Part shown: positions 26,166-35,024 of the stretch, piece by piece
How the letters are laid out: every line of letters begins with the position of its first letter
Position numbering within the stretch: position 1 is the stretch's first letter
DNA from: Sinomicrobium pectinilyticum
GTDB lineage: Bacteria > Bacteroidota > Bacteroidia > Flavobacteriales > Flavobacteriaceae
Length of the DNA: 37,023 nt
Assembly: GCF_003725735.1 (NCBI RefSeq)
Contig: NZ_RJTM01000074.1
Coordinates: forward strand, 1-37,023
Direction of reading: 5' to 3'
Program-made: the position numbers and the translations under genes
The notes under the pieces: generated by a model
What the model was told of the DNA's origin: nothing
Database searches by the model: none
The model's input: the letters and a program-made list of their open reading frames with translations, nothing else

Positions 26166-28562
26166 TTAGTTCATTTGAAGTAATCCAATATCTCTTTTAT
26201 CCGTCGCCGCATTTTTAAGCGGAGACTTTTCCTCCGGCTTAAAGGCCCTGGTGTCGGTCCACATGGGATTGGTCCTGAGAATATTGGCGGAAATGGCTCC
26301 CCCGGAAAGTTTAAGCTCCCCGGAATTGTAAATAACCGTATTGACCATACTGTTTTTACTTCCCTGTAAAACCACGGCCTGTTTTGCTTCCGGGCTTCCG
26401 GCAAATACGGAATTGGATATGGTTACATACACGATGCCCCTGGTTCGCAGTATCCTTCCTTTTTCATTATTATCCACATTATAGAACACGGAATGATCTA
26501 TATGCAACTGCCCTCCTACGGTAGATTCGTCATTTCCGCCCCGGTAATAATAAAGGGCAAACTGTCCCAGGTCTTTAAACAGGGTATTTTGTATATCTAT
26601 AACTTCAGCATTGTATTTTCCTTTATCCTCTTTTTCATAACTCAGGTTCAGGCCCCTGTGGCTGTCCTCTATCCGGCTGTTTGTTATACGGATGGTATCT
26701 GCAAAAGTGCCTTTATATGCCTTGAATACCGCCCCGGTTTCCTGTGTAAAACCGTGAAGGTAAACATCGTTAAGTTTCAGCCGGTATGCTTCGGAACTGG
26801 GTTCCACAGGTGAAATGATCCCGTATTTCACGGGGTTCTCCCTGCCGGCGTCTATCTCCACACCATCCAGGGTCAGGGATTTTCCTTGTTGTACCCGGAA
26901 GAAGTAATTGGGGACATCCCCGTCTTTGCTGATCCGGATCGCGGTTTTGGCACTTCCTTTTCCCCTTATAATAAGTTTGCTAGTAACAGGCATGCCTTTA
27001 TCTATTTCGTAGATACCTTCGGACAGTTGCAATACCGTGTGATCCGTAGCCTTTTTTACCGCTTTCTCCAGGGTATTCCTTCCCGGGGCAACTTCAATAA
27101 CTTTATATTCCCCGGGCACTTCGGATGCTGTTTTTACAGAAGGTTTTTCCACGGGCCAATCCACTCCCGGTTTTATGCGCAATGCCACCGGAACTCTCTC
27201 GTTTCCCGGAATTACCGCTCCTGCCCTTATCCTCGTCCTCACGGTCCCCGTAAGATCAGTTCGTACGGGCCTTACGGAGGGTGCTGCTTCCAGTAGAGAA
27301 TCGCTCAGCGGAATGGGATATGTCTCCAGGTTTTTCCATTGTAATTGTATGCGTTCTACTCCTTTTACCTTAGTGGTCACCGGACCCTGAACTTTGTTTC
27401 CGGAAAATTCAATCCCTGATATGTCATCGAGAATGCGAAATATCTCCCCTTGTTTTTCGGTGTAGAACAGGTTATTGGCAAAGACGGTGTTTACCGGGGT
27501 AGCCGTACGTTCTTCATCGCTTCCCGCACATAATTCCAGGGGGGCACAATTAATAAAAGTATTGTTCTGTATTACGGCATCCTTTACCTGGTTATAGCGG
27601 TTCAACGGGCCATCGGGCACCCCGTTCATAATCACCAGGGGCGAGCGAAAGCCGTCTCCGGTCAGTTCCATCATCAGGTTATTCTGTACTATATGTCCTT
27701 CATTGATAACACGGACCCCACCGGTATGGGGTTTATTGTTCCCGAAAAAGATATTTCCTTCCACAAGACAGCGGTTGCCGTGCCGCAAGACAAGTCCGCC
27801 TTCACTTTCTATAAAAAGATTATTCCGGTAAATATTATCGCAGGACTTACTGGAAATGATCTCCACTTCCCCGTTGCAACGTTCGAAGAGGTTTTCTTCC
27901 ACTACGGTCCCGGAAGATTCCAGGGAGGTATGGCTGGTCCCTATCCGAATGGTTTCCCCCCCGTTAGATCCCAGGGGCGGGCGATGGCCGAAGAGGTTAT
28001 TATCTATCCGGTGATGGTTTTCCAGGTTAATCCTGTTATCCTTCAGTCCCACGATAAGTACCGGGCCCTGGTTTGTTTTTCCCTGAAACGTACAGTGGTC
28101 CACCCGGTTATGCTGCCCCCAGAGCTCCACCCATTGATATTGCAACGAACGATCGTCGGGATTATAGCCGGTCACGGCACAATTGGTTACCCTGGAATAA
28201 AAAGCAGTCTCTTCTTTGTTCTTCCGGAACGATATGACCGGTTTTCCCATAGTATTTCCGTCCCTGAACCACAACCCATGGACCACAAGGTATTTACCGG
28301 ACATCATAAGTCTCGACTTTCCGTTCAGGACAACTTTCCCCGGGGTTTCCGCTTTCAGTACGATCTGTTTTCCGGGTTCTCCCCCGGCAAAAAAACGGAT
28401 CTCGGTATTGGTCCACGTTTTGTTCACCATGACAATGGTATCTCCGGGAACGGCTTGTTTTATCACCTCGTTGAGTTCTTCTTCCGTGCTAACTCTGATG
28501 CCGGTTGCGTGCAGACACTGAAAAGCCAGTATACAAAGCAGACATGTATATACATTCTTCAT
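26166..28562 (-). CDS. PL6 family alginate lyase (chondroitinase B-like)
   Basis: A 798-residue parallel beta-helix lyase with signal peptide 1-19. The catalytic pair of family PL6 is visible: Lys239 in EIISSKSCDN as Bronsted base and Arg260 in VLRHGNR as acid, 21 residues apart as in the characterised enzyme AlyGC. Glu232 and Glu234 nearby probably help bind calcium. Beyond about residue 490 a second beta-helix domain follows (TSKLIIRGKGSAKTAIRI and repeats), giving the long two-domain form of PL6. The enzyme cleaves alginate, usually MG or G-containing blocks, by beta-elimination. The gene begins one base after the susD stop, so it is part of the susCD transcript. Confidence 0.95.
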   Translation of the reverse strand: MKNVYTCLLCILAFQCLHATGIRVSTEEELNEVIKQAVPGDTIVMVNKTWTNTEIRFFAGGEPGKQIVLKAETPGKVVLNGKSRLMMSGKYLVVHGLWFRDGNTMGKPVISFRKNKEETAFYSRVTNCAVTGYNPDDRSLQYQWVELWGQHNRVDHCTFQGKTNQGPVLIVGLKDNRINLENHHRIDNNLFGHRPPLGSNGGETIRIGTSHTSLESSGTVVEENLFERCNGEVEIISSKSCDNIYRNNLFIESEGGLVLRHGNRCLVEGNIFFGNNKPHTGGVRVINEGHIVQNNLMMELTGDGFRSPLVIMNGVPDGPLNRYNQVKDAVIQNNTFINCAPLELCAGSDEERTATPVNTVFANNLFYTEKQGEIFRILDDISGIEFSGNKVQGPVTTKVKGVERIQLQWKNLETYPIPLSDSLLEAAPSVRPVRTDLTGTVRTRIRAGAVIPGNERVPVALRIKPGVDWPVEKPSVKTASEVPGEYKVIEVAPGRNTLEKAVKKATDHTVLQLSEGIYEIDKGMPVTSKLIIRGKGSAKTAIRISKDGDVPNYFFRVQQGKSLTLDGVEIDAGRENPVKYGIISPVEPSSEAYRLKLNDVYLHGFTQETGAVFKAYKGTFADTIRITNSRIEDSHRGLNLSYEKEDKGKYNAEVIDIQNTLFKDLGQFALYYYRGGNDESTVGGQLHIDHSVFYNVDNNEKGRILRTRGIVYVTISNSVFAGSPEAKQAVVLQGSKNSMVNTVIYNSGELKLSGGAISANILRTNPMWTDTRAFKPEEKSPLKNAATDKRDIGLLQMN

Positions 28563-28563
28563 A

Positions 28564-30060
28564 TCAGTATCCGATATTTTGGGCTATGGCCGGGTTCAGG
28601 TCTATTTCATATTGCGGTATGGGCAACAGCAACTGGTATTCTTCTATGGGATTGGTGTTGAACTGCGGCCTGTCCGGATCGTTATACTGGTCTTCCGTGG
28701 CAAAATGGGTGTTCATTACCGTAATGGCCCTTCCCGTACGTACCAGGTCAAACCACCTCTGGTTCTCGAAGGCGAATTCCAGTTTCCTCTCTTTTTCGAG
28801 GGCGAGTTTGAAATCAAAATAACTTCCCACTTCCGAATTGTCGTAAGCCGTCAGTCCGGCACGTTCATGTACCTTGTTGAGCAGATCAATGGCTTCGGAT
28901 GTAGGCCCGTTTACTTCATTTATGGCTTCGGCAAGCAAAAGCATGGCATCGGTAAAGCGAATTACCGGCCAGTCATTCCCGGCATCGTCTACCGTAGCGA
29001 AATCGGAATTGTATTTGATAATGTGTTTGCTCTCGTTTACTATGCCGTTATAACCTATCCATGTATCCGCCATAGAAGCTGCTTTTCGCTCATCACCGGC
29101 TTCGTAGGTCTGTGACAGACTTGTGGAAGGTACATTGAGCTCATCACCGTTTCCTCTCACCACAAAATCATCGCTTTGCATAGGGGCAAAATAATTGGCA
29201 AAGGGCGCTCCCAGGCCAACACTTCCGGTCTGGTACCTTACGGCATAGAGGATTTCGCTGTTGTATTCGTTGGATATGTCAAAAACACCGGCATAATCGT
29301 CGAGATAAGCAAAAGGGCTGTTATGCACCACGTCGGACAGTTCTGTCACCGCCCTGTTTATATTTTCCGTACCTCCGCGGGTGAGCAGGGCTTTACCGAG
29401 TTCGGTTTTCGCTGCCCACCTGGTCAGTCTTCCCAGCTCAGAACCATCGGCCGTACCGGGCAGGTTTTCGGCTGCAAATTCCAGGTCTTCCAAAAGGAAA
29501 TCATATACTTCCTCCGTGGTACTCCTGTCCATCGTTTTGGCTTCCGCCCCGGAAATGGGGCGGTCTACGAGAAAAACCCCTCCCCAGAGACGAACCAGGT
29601 TAAAATACATATGTGCACGGAAAAAACGGGCTTCCCCTTCATATCGGCCGGCGAGTTCGGGATCTTCTACCACATCGATCTGGTTGATCACGTTATTTGC
29701 CAGCGAAATGACACGATAGCACGCCCTCCAGTAATCTTCTACGTGAATATTCTGGGAGGTCAGTACAAAACGATCGACCTGGCGGAAAGGTACATTGGCA
29801 GTTTCACTGTTCCTCGGGCTCATATAGGTATTGTCCGAACGGAGTTCCGTAAGTATCCACTCCTTGTCCAGGACATCGTACATGCCGTTGTATATCCCCA
29901 CTACGGCCAGATTGATATCTTCGGCATTGTTGTAAAATTCATCGGCACTTATTTCGGAGATCGGTTGCAGGTTCAGTTCTTTATCACAGGAAACAAACCA
30001 GAAAGCCACGGACAGACTTATAAGGCTCAGTACTTTTGTATATATGCTGTTTCTTTTCAT
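28564..30060 (-). CDS. SusD/RagB family outer-membrane lipoprotein
   Basis: A 498-residue nutrient-binding lipoprotein that forms the lid of the SusC channel. The lipobox is FVSC with Cys25, followed by DKELNLQP, a standard SusD start. Helical TPR-like segments follow (AVVGIYNGMYDVL, YWRACYRVISLANNVI, RFFRAHMYFNLVRLWGGVFLVDRP), and the C-terminal SusD core contains FENQRWFDLVRTGRA and closes with PIPQYEIDLNP. The length is normal. It lies 11 bp after the susC homologue and 1 bp before the PL6 lyase gene. The expected cargo is alginate oligosaccharides, inferred from its companions. Confidence 0.96.
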   Translation of the reverse strand: MKRNSIYTKVLSLISLSVAFWFVSCDKELNLQPISEISADEFYNNAEDINLAVVGIYNGMYDVLDKEWILTELRSDNTYMSPRNSETANVPFRQVDRFVLTSQNIHVEDYWRACYRVISLANNVINQIDVVEDPELAGRYEGEARFFRAHMYFNLVRLWGGVFLVDRPISGAEAKTMDRSTTEEVYDFLLEDLEFAAENLPGTADGSELGRLTRWAAKTELGKALLTRGGTENINRAVTELSDVVHNSPFAYLDDYAGVFDISNEYNSEILYAVRYQTGSVGLGAPFANYFAPMQSDDFVVRGNGDELNVPSTSLSQTYEAGDERKAASMADTWIGYNGIVNESKHIIKYNSDFATVDDAGNDWPVIRFTDAMLLLAEAINEVNGPTSEAIDLLNKVHERAGLTAYDNSEVGSYFDFKLALEKERKLEFAFENQRWFDLVRTGRAITVMNTHFATEDQYNDPDRPQFNTNPIEEYQLLLPIPQYEIDLNPAIAQNIGY

Positions 30061-30071
30061 GTCCCTTTATT

Positions 30072-33000
30072 TTAAAAATTAATATCCAGTCCCAGGGTTA
30101 TTTGTCTCTGTATGGGATATGCTCCGCGCTGATACCCTGAAATAAGCGGTGAATTGTAGACTCCGCCAGTGGAAATGGCCTCGGGATTGATACCGAAGAA
30201 ATCATCGGCCATGAGGTACAGTAAGTTTTGTCCGGAGACAAAAAACCTCACTTTATCCAGCCGGATCTTGTTTACTACCGATTGCGGCAGGGAATATCCC
30301 AATACCACTTCCCTGAGCGAGATATATGAGGCATCCTGGATGAGATAATCGGTGAGTATCCAGTCCCTTCCGAGTTTTTCCCTGGGCTTGGTAGCCGCAA
30401 AATTTTCGTTAAACCATCGCCCTTCCACAAAATTTTTGTGCAGGTACCTGGGTTCGGTATAATACCCGTCTCCATAAAATACTTCGGCACCGTGCGACCC
30501 CTGCAAAAGAAAATACAGGTCGAATCCTTTGAATGTAAAGGTGTTACTGAAACCCCAGGTGAAGTCCGGAAAGGGGCTTCCGAGTGTTGTACGGTCATCT
30601 GCCGTGATCACCCCGTCCCCGTTCATATCCGCTACCCGGATACCTCCCACGGCATCTTCGGACGAACTGGGCAGCGAATTCAGTTCTTCGGCATTCTGCC
30701 ATATACCTACCATCTTATACCCATAGAACTGTATGGCCTCTTCTCCTACACGGGAAATGTACTGCTCATTCCGTTCTCCCTGGTTGATGAACTGTTCTTC
30801 TCCCCCGAGGGAGATCAACTTGTTCTTATTCGTGGAAAAATTAATGTTACCGTTCCAGGAAAAATTATCGGACGACAGGTTGGCGGATAAAGCGAATTCC
30901 AGTCCCTGGTTCTGTATTTTCCCCACATTATTCCAGTAATTGTCACGTCCCGTGGTAAAGGAAACATTTTGTTGCAGCAAAAGTTTGTCTGTTATGGAAT
31001 AATAGTAATCTCCGGTAAGAGACAATTTATTTTTAAAGAAACTGATATCCAGCCCGGTATCGTACTGATAGGTCTGTTCCCAGCTTATGGCACGGTTCCC
31101 CAGTGTAGGATAGGTTTCTCCCAGGCCGGAGGTGACTGATCCGCTACCTGTTCCGAAAGAGTAATTGGCGGGATACAGAAGATTGGCAAAAGCGTAATTC
31201 TCTATATTGTTATTCCCCGTCATACCAAAACTGGATCTCACTTTAAATTCATTGATAAAGGGGATCTTTTCCTTCCAGAAATTTTCCTTGTGTATATTCC
31301 ATCCTACGGAAGCGGAGGGAAAAAATCCGTATTTGTTTTCCGGCCCGAAGAGTGACGAACCGTCGTAACGCGCGGCAACGGAAGCCAGGTATTTTCCCTT
31401 GTACTCGTAGTTGATCCTGGCCAGGAAAGATACCAGGGAGATCTCTTCCTTACTGGTATACGTGTCATTGGCATCGATGACGGTAGCAGCATTGATTGTT
31501 TCTATAAGGTCGGTGGGAAATTGTGTACCGCTTATCCCGCTTCTTTTAATTCCCGTGTATTCATAGGTTGTTCCCACCAGTCCGTCCAATCTGTGATTTC
31601 CCAGTTTTTTCCTGTAGTTCAGGGTATGTTCGGTAATGACCCGGTTGCGCATATAGGTGGTGTTGATCCCGAGGGACTGTCCCGTTCTGTCTGCTATGGA
31701 TTTGCGAAACCGTTCGTAATCACGGTACTGAAAATACATCCCTACGGAGCCGCGGTACCTGAGATCGTCAGTAATATCCCAGTTCGTAAATCCATCGGCG
31801 ACCATCCGGTAATCGTATTGCATCCGCTCTTCGTTTTCCATGCGTGCAATAGGGTTATTATTACTGGACCCCCAGAGCGACGGCACGGTAAAGGTCCTTT
31901 CCTCCCCGTTTTCATCGGTATAGGTGTAGGTGGTATTATTAAAATGGCGCGGATGTGCGTAGGAACCCAGTCGCTGCCCGGTAAGTCGGGAAGTAAATTC
32001 GTTGTGTTTTACGGGGCCCCACTGCAGAGCCCGGGAAAAATCCGAAAAAGGAACGGTAGACCGTCTCATCCTGGAATACGAAGGCCGGAAGTTAAAACCT
32101 ATCTCCAGGTTTTCAGAGAGCTTGGTACTCAATCTCCCCTGCAGGTTCAGCCTGTTGTTAAAGTTGTCCTTCAGCAGCCCCTCATCTTCGATCCACTGAG
32201 AAGAGATATAATAACGGGTGTTACTGTTTCCCCCGGATACATCGAACTGATAATTCTTTATATGGGCCACTCCCCTTTGGGATTCGTCCGCCCAGTCCGT
32301 CCCCCCGGTCTTGTCGGCAATGATCCTTTGTGCCATTTCCCGGTCGGAATGCCTTAGTACCGTTGGTGCCGTGCCGTTTTGCATGGCCGTGTAATCTTCG
32401 ATCATCTGCCGCTCCCTGAGCAGCATATCCGTATATTCATAAGCATCCAGAACGTCTATCTGCTCGTAGGCTTTTTTAAACCCGGTAAAGGTTTTGAAAA
32501 CATATTTTGGCTGTAAGCTCCCGTTTTTGGTGGTGATAAGAATGACCCCGTTTGCTCCCCTGGAACCGTACAAAGCGGTAGAGCTGGCATCTTTTAATAC
32601 TTCAACGGATTTAATGCTGCTCGGGTTTATAAACTCCAGGGCGTCCGCAATGGGAAAACCGTCCACAACGATCAGCGGAGAGGTATTGGCACTGATGGAG
32701 CTGAGGCCCCGAATATTAATCTGTGGTGCGGTACCTACTTCGGACGATACGTTCTGGATCTGTACCCCCGCTATTTTTCCCTGTAAGGACTGGTCTACCC
32801 TGCTGTAAGGCAACTCGTCTAGGTTTTTATTTTCCAGGCTGGCCACGGCGCCGGTCAAACTCGATTTCTTTTGCGTTCCGTAGGCGATCACCACCACCTC
32901 ATCCAGTTGCTCCGTGTCCTCTTCCAGGGTAACGGTAATATTGTTCTGGCTGGTGACGATAATATTTTCGGTAACATATCCTATATAAGAAATGCTGACT

Positions 33001-33206
33001 ACATCGTTTTCGGAGACCGGGAGAGAAAAATTACCGTCGAAGTCGGAAGTTGTACCTCTTGACGCATTGACCACAACAATATTGGCCCCGATAACCGGTA
33101 ACCCGTCTGTCGCGGAGATAACTTTTCCGGTAAGCGTAAAGGAATCCTGGGCATGTACGGACACAATACTCAGAAAAAAGAAGAGTACATAAAATCTGGT
33201 TTTCAT
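30072..33206 (-). CDS. SusC/RagA family TonB-linked outer-membrane transporter
   Basis: A 1044-residue TonB-dependent porin for oligosaccharide import. I place the start at 33206, where a signal peptide ends VSVHAQ; an in-frame ATG at 33248 adds 14 non-signal residues. The order is: signal (1-20), a CarboxypepD_reg-like beta-sandwich (about 22-100), the TonB-box region QLDEVVVIAYGTQKK, the plug domain with LSSISANTSPLIVVDGFPI and ALYGSRGANGVILITTKNG, then the beta-barrel ending in a terminal Phe. It pairs with the SusD gene 11 bp downstream and heads the ten-gene alginate operon. No TAnnTTTG box could be found in front of it. Confidence 0.96.
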   Translation of the reverse strand: MKTRFYVLFFFLSIVSVHAQDSFTLTGKVISATDGLPVIGANIVVVNASRGTTSDFDGNFSLPVSENDVVSISYIGYVTENIIVTSQNNITVTLEEDTEQLDEVVVIAYGTQKKSSLTGAVASLENKNLDELPYSRVDQSLQGKIAGVQIQNVSSEVGTAPQINIRGLSSISANTSPLIVVDGFPIADALEFINPSSIKSVEVLKDASSTALYGSRGANGVILITTKNGSLQPKYVFKTFTGFKKAYEQIDVLDAYEYTDMLLRERQMIEDYTAMQNGTAPTVLRHSDREMAQRIIADKTGGTDWADESQRGVAHIKNYQFDVSGGNSNTRYYISSQWIEDEGLLKDNFNNRLNLQGRLSTKLSENLEIGFNFRPSYSRMRRSTVPFSDFSRALQWGPVKHNEFTSRLTGQRLGSYAHPRHFNNTTYTYTDENGEERTFTVPSLWGSSNNNPIARMENEERMQYDYRMVADGFTNWDITDDLRYRGSVGMYFQYRDYERFRKSIADRTGQSLGINTTYMRNRVITEHTLNYRKKLGNHRLDGLVGTTYEYTGIKRSGISGTQFPTDLIETINAATVIDANDTYTSKEEISLVSFLARINYEYKGKYLASVAARYDGSSLFGPENKYGFFPSASVGWNIHKENFWKEKIPFINEFKVRSSFGMTGNNNIENYAFANLLYPANYSFGTGSGSVTSGLGETYPTLGNRAISWEQTYQYDTGLDISFFKNKLSLTGDYYYSITDKLLLQQNVSFTTGRDNYWNNVGKIQNQGLEFALSANLSSDNFSWNGNINFSTNKNKLISLGGEEQFINQGERNEQYISRVGEEAIQFYGYKMVGIWQNAEELNSLPSSSEDAVGGIRVADMNGDGVITADDRTTLGSPFPDFTWGFSNTFTFKGFDLYFLLQGSHGAEVFYGDGYYTEPRYLHKNFVEGRWFNENFAATKPREKLGRDWILTDYLIQDASYISLREVVLGYSLPQSVVNKIRLDKVRFFVSGQNLLYLMADDFFGINPEAISTGGVYNSPLISGYQRGAYPIQRQITLGLDINF

Positions 33207-33324
33207 AATCTGGTTAGTTTTGAATAGTTTCGGTTTGCCGCATACCAAGCACCCCCACTATCGCAAAACATGGAATTATGAAACAGATAATTTTGTTAAA
33301 ATAATCTTTTCCTTAATTTTGCAG

Positions 33325-33356
33325 ATAATAGTAGTACTTAATATCAGCACTATTAT
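33325..33356. promoter_or_regulatory. Short inverted repeat upstream of the susC homologue
   Basis: ATAATAGT (33325-33332) and its complement ACTATTAT (33349-33356) are spaced 16 nt apart, about 120 nt before the susC start. It may be a protein-binding site or a chance AT-rich pairing. It differs from the operator motif in front of the GntR gene. Confidence 0.3.
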
Positions 33357-33384
33357 TATTCTTCTGACACAAGAAGTTTTATCT

Positions 33385-33415
33385 AAAAAGGGTGAGTAGG
33401 CGGCTCATCCTTTTT
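33385..33415 (-). terminator. Terminator of the GntR regulator gene
   Basis: The 12-bp stem AAAAAGGGTGAG/CTCATCCTTTTT has one G-U pair and a 7-nt loop. On the minus strand it ends in TTTTTAGAT, 20 nt past the regulator stop codon. It separates the regulator from the susC operon and implies that the latter has its own promoter. Confidence 0.75.
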
Positions 33416-33435
33416 AATTTCGTACTTAATATTAC

Positions 33436-34149
33436 TTAGCTGTAGCAATAGTTCTTCAGATCGGTGAAGTGCGTATCAATGGCCTCCTCCGCTTTTTCGG
33501 GATCCTTTTCTTTAATGGCGTTGAAAATATCCTCGTGTTCTTTTATCAGTTTTTTTGCTTCTACATGACTACATATTTTGTTACTCATAAAATAGGTGAT
33601 TATCTCCGGGACGATGATCAGTACCAGGGAGTGCATCACACTGTTATTACCGGCTTCCACGAGTTTGAGGTGAAACATCATATCTTCTTCCACGGCACTT
33701 TCACCGGTGAGAAGCTTGCTTTCAAAAGCTTTTAAAGCTTCTTCGATATGTTGCAGATCCTCTTCGCTCCTTCGCTGTGCTGCCAGCCATACCGCATTTT
33801 TTTCGAGCATTATCCTCGTTTCCACCAATGACTTGAAATCCGGTCTCTGCAGCTTCAGAATATCCCGCATCATTCCGTTTAATGCCGTAACCCCCAGGTT
33901 GGATACCACAGTTCCGCTTTTGGGCAGGGTCTTCAGTAACCCGTAAAATTCCAGCTTCTGTATGGCCGACCTTACCTGGCTACGGCTAACATTAAATTTT
34001 TCTGACAACTTACGCTCCGAAGGCAAACGATCCCCGGACTCCAGTTGCCGGGAAGTAATGAGGTCTTTTATCTTATTGATAATAAGTTCCTCATCTGTTT
34101 GGAATTCTTCCTGTGTCTCTGTTAAATATTCCTTTTTTAAATCCAGCAT
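33436..34149 (-). CDS. GntR family transcriptional regulator, FCD (FadR) subfamily
   Basis: A 237-residue DNA-binding protein, probable controller of the alginate locus. The winged helix-turn-helix is at about 22-85 (LPSERKLSEKF, then SRSQVRSAIQKLE and the KSGTVV wing). The all-helical FCD ligand domain (about 105-232) keeps the metal/effector ligands Asp156, His160, His205 and His227. A GntR-type repressor, AusR, has been reported to control alginate catabolism in Zobellia galactanivorans, so a role as repressor released by a pathway intermediate such as KDG or KDPG is a reasonable inference. Three tandem operators lie 17-52 nt before the start codon, arguing for autoregulation. Confidence 0.92.
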   Translation of the reverse strand: MLDLKKEYLTETQEEFQTDEELIINKIKDLITSRQLESGDRLPSERKLSEKFNVSRSQVRSAIQKLEFYGLLKTLPKSGTVVSNLGVTALNGMMRDILKLQRPDFKSLVETRIMLEKNAVWLAAQRRSEEDLQHIEEALKAFESKLLTGESAVEEDMMFHLKLVEAGNNSVMHSLVLIIVPEIITYFMSNKICSHVEAKKLIKEHEDIFNAIKEKDPEKAEEAIDTHFTDLKNYCYS

Positions 34150-34165
34150 ATTCGATTAAGTAATG

Positions 34166-34201
34166 TGGTTTACCAGATTGGTTAACCAGATTGGTTGACC
34201 A
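34166..34201. promoter_or_regulatory. Three tandem GntR-type operators
   Basis: Three 10-bp near-palindromes, TGGTTTACCA (34166-34175), TGGTTAACCA (34179-34188, fully symmetric) and TGGTTGACCA (34192-34201), are separated by identical GAT spacers, a 13-bp period. The form TGGT-N2-ACCA resembles operators of FadR-subfamily hexuronate regulators such as UxuR/ExuR. They start at the edge of the -7 box and run toward the start codon, covering the expected transcription start. Confidence 0.8.
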
Positions 34202-34229
34202 AAAGTAATAATTATTTTTAAACTTGCAA
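34200..34229 (-). promoter_or_regulatory. Promoter of the GntR regulator
   Basis: On the minus strand TTG (34227-34229), a 19-nt spacer and TACTTTTG (34200-34207) give a full match to the Bacteroidota TTG-N19-TAnnTTTG consensus. The operators begin within its last bases, so a bound regulator would directly block initiation. Confidence 0.75.
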
Positions 34230-34429
34230 GAATAAAAGATTAAAATTTTAAATATTTCATAATTATCATGTTACATAACTACGGAATAAGCATTTACAGG
34301 AACTTATAATTATTGCTTATCGAACAAAAACGAATATATGGTTAGCTTCTACTGCGGAGTTTTTGCGGAAAAACAGTGTGTAGTGATAAAAAAGGAAAAA
34401 CGGCAGGCTTATAATTTCATCCCTCTTAG

Positions 34430-34912
34430 TTTCTATAACTACAAAATGAGTTCCGATAGGTCCCCGATTTGTTACCCCCAGCCCTAAAGGCCAATGTCAT
34501 TTAGTTAAGTAAATTTGTTCATTTTTTTTGCCTTTTTAGGGCTCCCCTCTTGTGATGAAGAGGGGTGGACCGCTTTGCGGGACGGGGAGTTTTGACAAGC
34601 GCAGGCCTTGGCATACATACACAAGTGTTTACGGTTATACCAATGGTCCGGGATTTCAAACCCTCCCCCCTTCGCTATGCTCGGGTACCTCCCTTCTCCC
34701 GATAATCATCGGGATGAAGGGAGGAGCCTTTTGTTTTTTTCTAAACATACTTCTTTTTCAGTCTATTATAACACTAACTAAATGACATTGCCCTAAAGGG
34801 AGCAAATCGAGGAAAATCAGGCTCCCTTTAGGTTCTGCATTGAGCCAGTTGAAATGGCTGGGGTAAACTGATTCTCCGAGAAACCCGGTAAAAACAATTT
34901 TTATCATATACG
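34430..34912. repeat. Dispersed inverted-repeat element, copy B, interrupted
   Basis: The sequence flanking the insertion at 34491-34790 matches copy A (18165-18319). The left part (ACAAAATGAGTTCCG, then TTACCCCCAGCCCTAAAGG) and the right part (CCCTAAAGGGAGCAAATCGA, then GGGTAAACTGATTCTCCGAG) align with it in order. The internal hairpin CCTAAAGGGAGC/GCTCCCTTTAGG is kept at 34792-34803 and 34821-34832, and copy B has an extra stretch of about 28 bp after it. The outer inverted repeat is degraded in this copy. The outer limits are approximate. The stretch 34230-34429 before it shows nothing recognisable. Confidence 0.7.
34491..34790. mobile_element. MITE-like insertion, 300 bp, no transposase
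   Basis: The ends carry a perfect 16-bp inverted repeat, CAATGTCATTTAGTTA (34492-34507) and its complement (34775-34790). Directly outside are identical 9-bp copies of CCCTAAAGG (34482-34490 and 34791-34799), expected for a target-site duplication; copy A of the host repeat has this sequence only once. Inside there is no transposase, only AT-rich ends, a CCCTC/GAGGGG-type hairpin near 34545-34565 and a strong hairpin at 34688-34724 followed by T runs. It looks like a non-autonomous derivative mobilised by a transposase elsewhere in the genome. Confidence 0.75.
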
Positions 34913-34932
34913 TTAATAAAGACTTCAATAAT

Positions 34933-34977
34933 AAAAGGAGGAAAAAAACAGAACACTTCCGTTTTCTCCCTCCTTTT
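34933..34977 (-). terminator. Terminator of the GH2 gene
   Basis: AAAAGGAGG (34933-34941) pairs with CCTCCTTTT (34969-34977), and the inner A-rich and T-rich stretches extend the stem. On the minus strand it is followed by ATTATTG. It lies 48 nt past the GH2 stop codon. Confidence 0.7.
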
Positions 34978-35024
34978 ACTGTTGTTGTACTTAAAGACCT
35001 GCAGAAACAGGTCTGATATCTAAA

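Noticed and set aside
31521-32357. Long open frame on the plus strand opposite the SusC gene (278 codons)
   Set aside because: It lies entirely antisense to a well-supported TonB-dependent transporter gene, has no recognisable domain, and its composition is that of the complement of coding DNA.
34166-34201. Three regularly spaced repeats considered as a CRISPR-like array
   Set aside because: The units are 10 bp palindromes with 3-bp identical spacers, which fits tandem operators and not CRISPR repeats with unique spacers.
34552-34785. Open frame of 77 codons on the plus strand in the repeat region
   Set aside because: It lies wholly inside the MITE-like insertion and translates hairpin sequence; no domain is visible.
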